Shown in pieces: positions 59,429 through 64,000 of a stretch of 64,000 nucleotides of DNA; the first letter of the stretch is position 1; the number at the start of each line of letters is the position of its first letter. The DNA is taken from contig NC_051108.1 in NCBI RefSeq assembly GCF_901709675.1, forward strand, positions 620,001 to 684,000, given 5' to 3'. The translations under genes were made by a program, and so were the position numbers. Source of the stretch: Syngnathus acus (Eukaryota; Chordata; Actinopteri; Syngnathiformes; Syngnathidae). A model generated the notes under the pieces. It was not told where the DNA came from. It made no database searches and saw nothing but the letters and a program-made list of their open reading frames with translations.

Positions 59429-62400
59429 CACTGGGTGTCAGAAGCATAAAGATCAACTCAGAGTCTGCTGGTGTAAATCCTGCCCGACGGGACTGCTGAG
59501 ATAGCTGCTGCGTCCACGGCAACGCTCGCTCGCGCCTCGCCTGCCCGCCCGCCCGCCCGCCTCTTTTCAGTCCACACGGCAACAAAGCTCAACGCCGTCC
59601 ACCAATCAGCACGCTGCAAAGGTGACAGGCCGCAGCCAGGTCCTCCCTTGTCGCTATGGCGGCTGTTGCCTCTTATTTTTCCCTTGTTTTGTATCTTCCG
59701 TAACAAGGGAGACATCAAGCAACATGCGGCCACTTTTCGTCTTGGATTGGCGACACGGTGGCTCCATCCAGACGTGTGCGTGAGTGAGTGCGTGCGAGAC
59801 GGCAGTTTTATTGAATTTGCACTTCTGTATTTGCATGAGTCTATTTGTCAGGCCGTCTGCACGCCAGCCGAGTTGACGACATTGTGATGGTGTCATGGGT
59901 TACATTTGTCAATAGAACATTTCTGCTTCCGCAGAAAGAAATCATCCTCCAATATAGTATCATACATAACAATATCAACACCTGTCTATATGCTAATGTT
60001 AGCTTAGCTATGGTCCACAGTCTCCACTTGGCTGCAGCGCTCCCCTGATTCTCTCCTCAAATGCCATTTCTCTCCTTACCAGCAAGCCGCAAGGCCTAAA
60101 ATGGAGTCATGTGACTCGAGTCCCTCCATGTCAATTAGCGGCAGATTTTCACTACTTGCGCCAGGACTTGCTCCCTAAGGTGGGGGCTGACTTTATCACG
60201 ATCGTGTCACACTTCAGGACCAATTGATCACGCGATGCTTGCCGTTGATAATGACGTGACTAAAGTCGACGTTTGTTGAGGCGAGACATGCCGTCACACT
60301 GGATTTATCGTGCACGTGTCCTAGGGTGACCTCACTTGCCCGCGAGTGTGCGTGCGTGCGTGCGTGTTGCTAGCGAAGCCTGCCCGAGTCCATCTGGACC
60401 CTTCCGCGCGTGCCAAAAAAACAATAGCCCCCGTCCTTCCTCTCGTCACCTCTCGTGTCTTTGTCACCATTGTTAACAAAATTCTAATAATCATTCAAGC
60501 CCTCTGTGCTTGTCGTTGCTTTTGTCTGACTCAAATTTGTCACCTTCACGCTGCCAAAAAGAACACGTTGACTCATGTTTTGGGACAAAGAGGGATGGAA
60601 AAGACAAAGGAGTGCATGCGTACTCAAATCACGGATAAACCCGCAATTTGTATTTTCATTTGGAAAAATTTTCTGGCCTTGAATCAAAAATCCAAAAGCA
60701 GTAGGAAAGGATTGAATCGTTCCAAACACAGCCGACAGTCCGTGTTTTCATTTCAATGCAAGTCAATGGGTGGTTATATGTCAAAAAAACAAACAAACAA
60801 ACAGAAAAACACTATGGGCGGGTTCAAAGGTCATTGTGCCGAAGCATTTGGCACGTCCAGCGAGCAGTAAATTTAGCTGGCGAGTCATCTCCTCACATGG
60901 CAGCGCAGCCATTTTTCCCACGGCCGTCTGTCCTCGACAGTTGGCCGGACAGGTGTTTGTCTTTCGCCGCCCGCTCGCTCGAGTGACCTTGACCCCCCCG
61001 CGCCCCCCTTAGCGCATTAGCCAGTGCAACATTCAAGTGGCCGCTGTTTATATTGCTAATGGCGCTAAAAAGGAGGCCAGCGGCTTGTTTGGACTGCGTC
61101 TTTCTATTTCTTTTTCCTTTTGAGACTAAAAGAAGACTTAAAAAGCGTTGCACTTGTCGCTCGGCGAAACTGGTGGGAAAGGAGGTCAATGACAATTGGC
61201 CAACGGCATGACGCAAACATGAAGTCAAATCACTCGGAGGATTAGCAGACAAGTGCTCTGTAATCCTGCCACGTCTTGGACTGCCTCCAAAGCTAAAGAC
61301 AGATGGCATTTCAGCGCTCCCATCACTGACATGACCTTTCGTCTTGACCCCGAGGCGCAAGTGCACCCCCCCTCCCCTTTTTCCCAATTTTGCCTGGGTG
61401 GGAGCGCACCCCTGGAATCCGCGGAGCGTGGCTTTACTTGTGGCGTTAGGGCGTGCACACGGGCAGCTGCCGGTTATGAGTTTACTTCTGGCATGCCGCC
61501 GGCCGCGCACACTCCTACATATGTGTGCGTTGATAAGCACGCACGGGATTGTTGCCAAGCAATGTGCTGCATGCGCATGTGTGCGCGCGCCGCTTTTGTT
61601 GACACAGCTTGTGTAGCGGTTGTGCAACTTGTGGCCATCAGTTTGTGTTTATCGCAACAAAGCAGCTAATCGTGCTAATGGCGAGCCGGGAAAGATACTG
61701 ACAAAAAAATGCTATCCGTAACAAAATGATTCATACAGAGAACCAGTAGCGAGATTGCTATTGATAATGATTGAAAACCGACACACGATGCTAAATCGAT
61801 GGAGTTGAGAAAACACAAATTGTATTTTAAATCTTTGCTGGTGTCAAATAATGTGGTCAGCCAAGTGGGCGTCTTGGTCCGTTATTGCACAATGCAGGCA
61901 AGCTATGGCTCCGCTAGCAACGAAAACAAGAAGAGATGCGAGAAGAGCGCAGATAACCTCGCTTGGCACGCCGCTAAGCTATTTTGGGACGTGTGGGCTC
62001 GGGAAAAACAGGATATCCACCCTTGTTTTTGACAAAGGCATGAAAAAAAAACATTGTTTTCAACGCGGCAGCAACAAGTCGTTGTTTCGCAGCAAGAAGC
62101 GCCGAAGCAGCGTTTGGTTATGTGCTTTTGTTTACTTTAAAACAACTCTGAACAGTAATGCTAGCATTGATGCTAACGCTTGCGCTGAGCCTTGCAGCTC
62201 TGCAACACGTGACCTCGACCGTGACCGAATGACCTCAGAAAGGCAAAAGTGCGTCAGTAGCGTGTCGCCGGGGTAACAAAGCAAAGTGGCCTCCATGACG
62301 GAACGCTCGTTCCGCTACCGGTCTGTCCGGTTCTGTTTTCTGCCGAGCTCAAAAACAAGCTTATTTTTGGTGCATTTATGTCACGCAAAACAACGTCACG

Positions 62401-64000
62401 GGGGGGGGGGATCACGTGCCTTTAATTGCTCACCTGACAACGCATGCTTGAGTCACAATTTTGTTGGGACGGGCGGAAAAATAGGATGGCCATAACATTA
62501 ACAATAACATTGTTCAACCCCTCTTTTTTGTCCCCCCAAAAAGTTTCCCGGGAGGCCTCATCCGACTGCACTTGTTTGCGGACATCTGCTGCCATGTCCA
62601 AATATTGTTTTTGGCCAGCTGCTGGTCCACAACAGATCGCAGGGGCTATTTTTAGCGCAACGGGGAGGGCTGCATTAACACGTAAAACAATGTGATGTGG
62701 GGGGGGGGGCGGCAACTGGCCGAGCGCACGAGTGCCACGACGGGTCAACGGGGACGAGAATAGTCATCGTGTACGCTAAAGAGTTAACTCCAAAATGTGA
62801 TGCTAGCTTGGAGGCTCATTTGCAGCCGCGGTCAGATGTGGCAAAGGTAGGTCATTCATTACTTGCTGTAATTGATTCGTAATCCAAGGTACCACCGTCC
62901 TGCTCTCACTGCACAAGACGCCACAAACGATACGTGCTGTCGTGCCCAGTCGGGTTGGGCAGGTTATTTATTTACGAGCGTGCGTCTCGTGACATGAGAA
63001 GCGGTGACATCAGCGTTCGGTGACGCAACACGGCGAGGCCTGCGTGAGATTGAAATTACGCTAATTGGCGCATGGCGCCGGTGAATAATGAGCTTTGTAA
63101 ATCAAATGAAAGCAATCATGCATGTCAGTGCACATTCATTAGACGGATGCTAACAAGCAATCTGAATGATCATTTGGGAAGAGTAGCAAGATGCTAGCAT
63201 GTTAACAGCGAAGATGTCTGTATTTGGTGGCGGAGAGGTAGACAGGAAGTGAGGGTGGCAAAAAACTTTCACCTCACTTCCTGCCAGGATGCACCTCCTG
63301 CATTATGTGCACTCCAAGTGCAGATTATCGCTTCCATCTTTTCCATGACTTGATGTCCTCCAATAAATAGATGTTGGCCAAATTGGAAAAAAAACATAAT
63401 AATGGCATTACTTGCCACGTCTGGCACGCCTGTCAGGTTGCACACGACACAACGCGACGCGGAGGCACCGAGCGTGAGCGCCGTTGGACGACAAACACAA
63501 AAACAAAAAGTGTAGGAGTGGAGAAGATAGAGAACGGGCGGCCTATCACGAGGGCGTCGCCCCCATGAGTGGAGAACACACACGCCTTTGTTGAGGCACT
63601 GTGTGAAAAAGCGCTGAGCCAAGCACAAGCTCGCTACTCCCCACCACTGTTTTTTTTTTCCTCCCTCAGGAGACACACACACAAATGCATACTTGTGTGC
63701 ATTTAGCAGTGATCTCAGGGGACAAAGCTTTCTCTTGTGCTCCAGGCAGAGACTCACAGCAGCTCCATTGTGGGGCCGAATCGGACTTTGTGGGTATGTT
63801 AGCGTTAGGAGTCGTGACACCGTTTAAGTGAAAAGAAATATGGCTTGTAAATTTAACACGCAAGCGACCCTGCCAAATTTGAATGATGTCCCCCCTGCCC
63901 CAAAAAATTGAGCACGCAATGACAACTGTCAATCAAATACAACCGATGCATCTTCCGCTGTTTACGTTTGAGCTACAACATGGCTGCAATATGTCCCACC

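Larger units (their letters stand above)
58251..64000. other. Gene-free right end of window
   Basis: No exon with convincing similarity or splice structure was found. The stretch contains a strong CTCF-like CCACAAGATGGCAG (58446-58459), (TCTG)n at 58784-58805, (CACG)n at 59398-59428, (GTGC)n at 60349-60367, poly-G runs of about ten at 62400 and 62700, and an AT-rich, TAAT- and ATGCAT-containing patch at about 63030-63140. It may be intergenic or part of a long intron of a gene beyond the window. Confidence 0.5.

Overview
This window is nuclear DNA of a vertebrate, most likely a percomorph ray-finned fish with a compact genome. The evidence is intron-split genes with GT-AG junctions, vertebrate-only families (a TGF-beta ligand, an estrogen-related receptor, BATF), many CA/TG microsatellites, a tRNA-derived SINE of teleost type, and introns as short as 63-80 bp. 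Species assignment is inference. No prokaryotic, viral or CRISPR content was seen.

Six protein-coding genes can be reconstructed exon by exon. ylpm1 (minus, 1-7246) is cut by the window edge and contains several very large coding repeats. A gene-poor stretch (7.3-14.0 kb) follows, then esrrb (minus, coding 14033-19565, putative promoter near 22.2-22.4 kb). Next is a ~14 kb gene-free interval rich in microsatellites, homeodomain-type AT-rich patches and CTCF-like motifs. tgfb3 (plus, 37143-39034) comes next. A gene-free stretch (39.0-43.6 kb) separates it from flvcr2 (minus, 43581-48430), to which it is convergent. batf (minus, 49480-51864), a tRNA-derived SINE (53.5 kb) and zc3h14 (minus, 54315-58121) follow. 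The last ~5.8 kb shows no supported gene.

The genes do not form one pathway. They are a conserved linkage group: human YLPM1, BATF, FLVCR2, TGFB3 and ESRRB all lie at 14q24.3, and ZC3H14 lies further along chromosome 14. The block parallels the 1q32-q41 paralogon (BATF3, FLVCR1, TGFB2, ESRRG), so each orthology call was checked against its ohnolog.

The observations most worth following up are: a TGF-beta3 propeptide in which the integrin-binding RGD reads RLD; ultrashort tgfb3 introns, one of them stop-free and in frame; a one-base deficit in the first coding exon of ylpm1; and a set of CTCF-like motifs between the head-to-head genes esrrb and tgfb3. No wholly new system could be supported.
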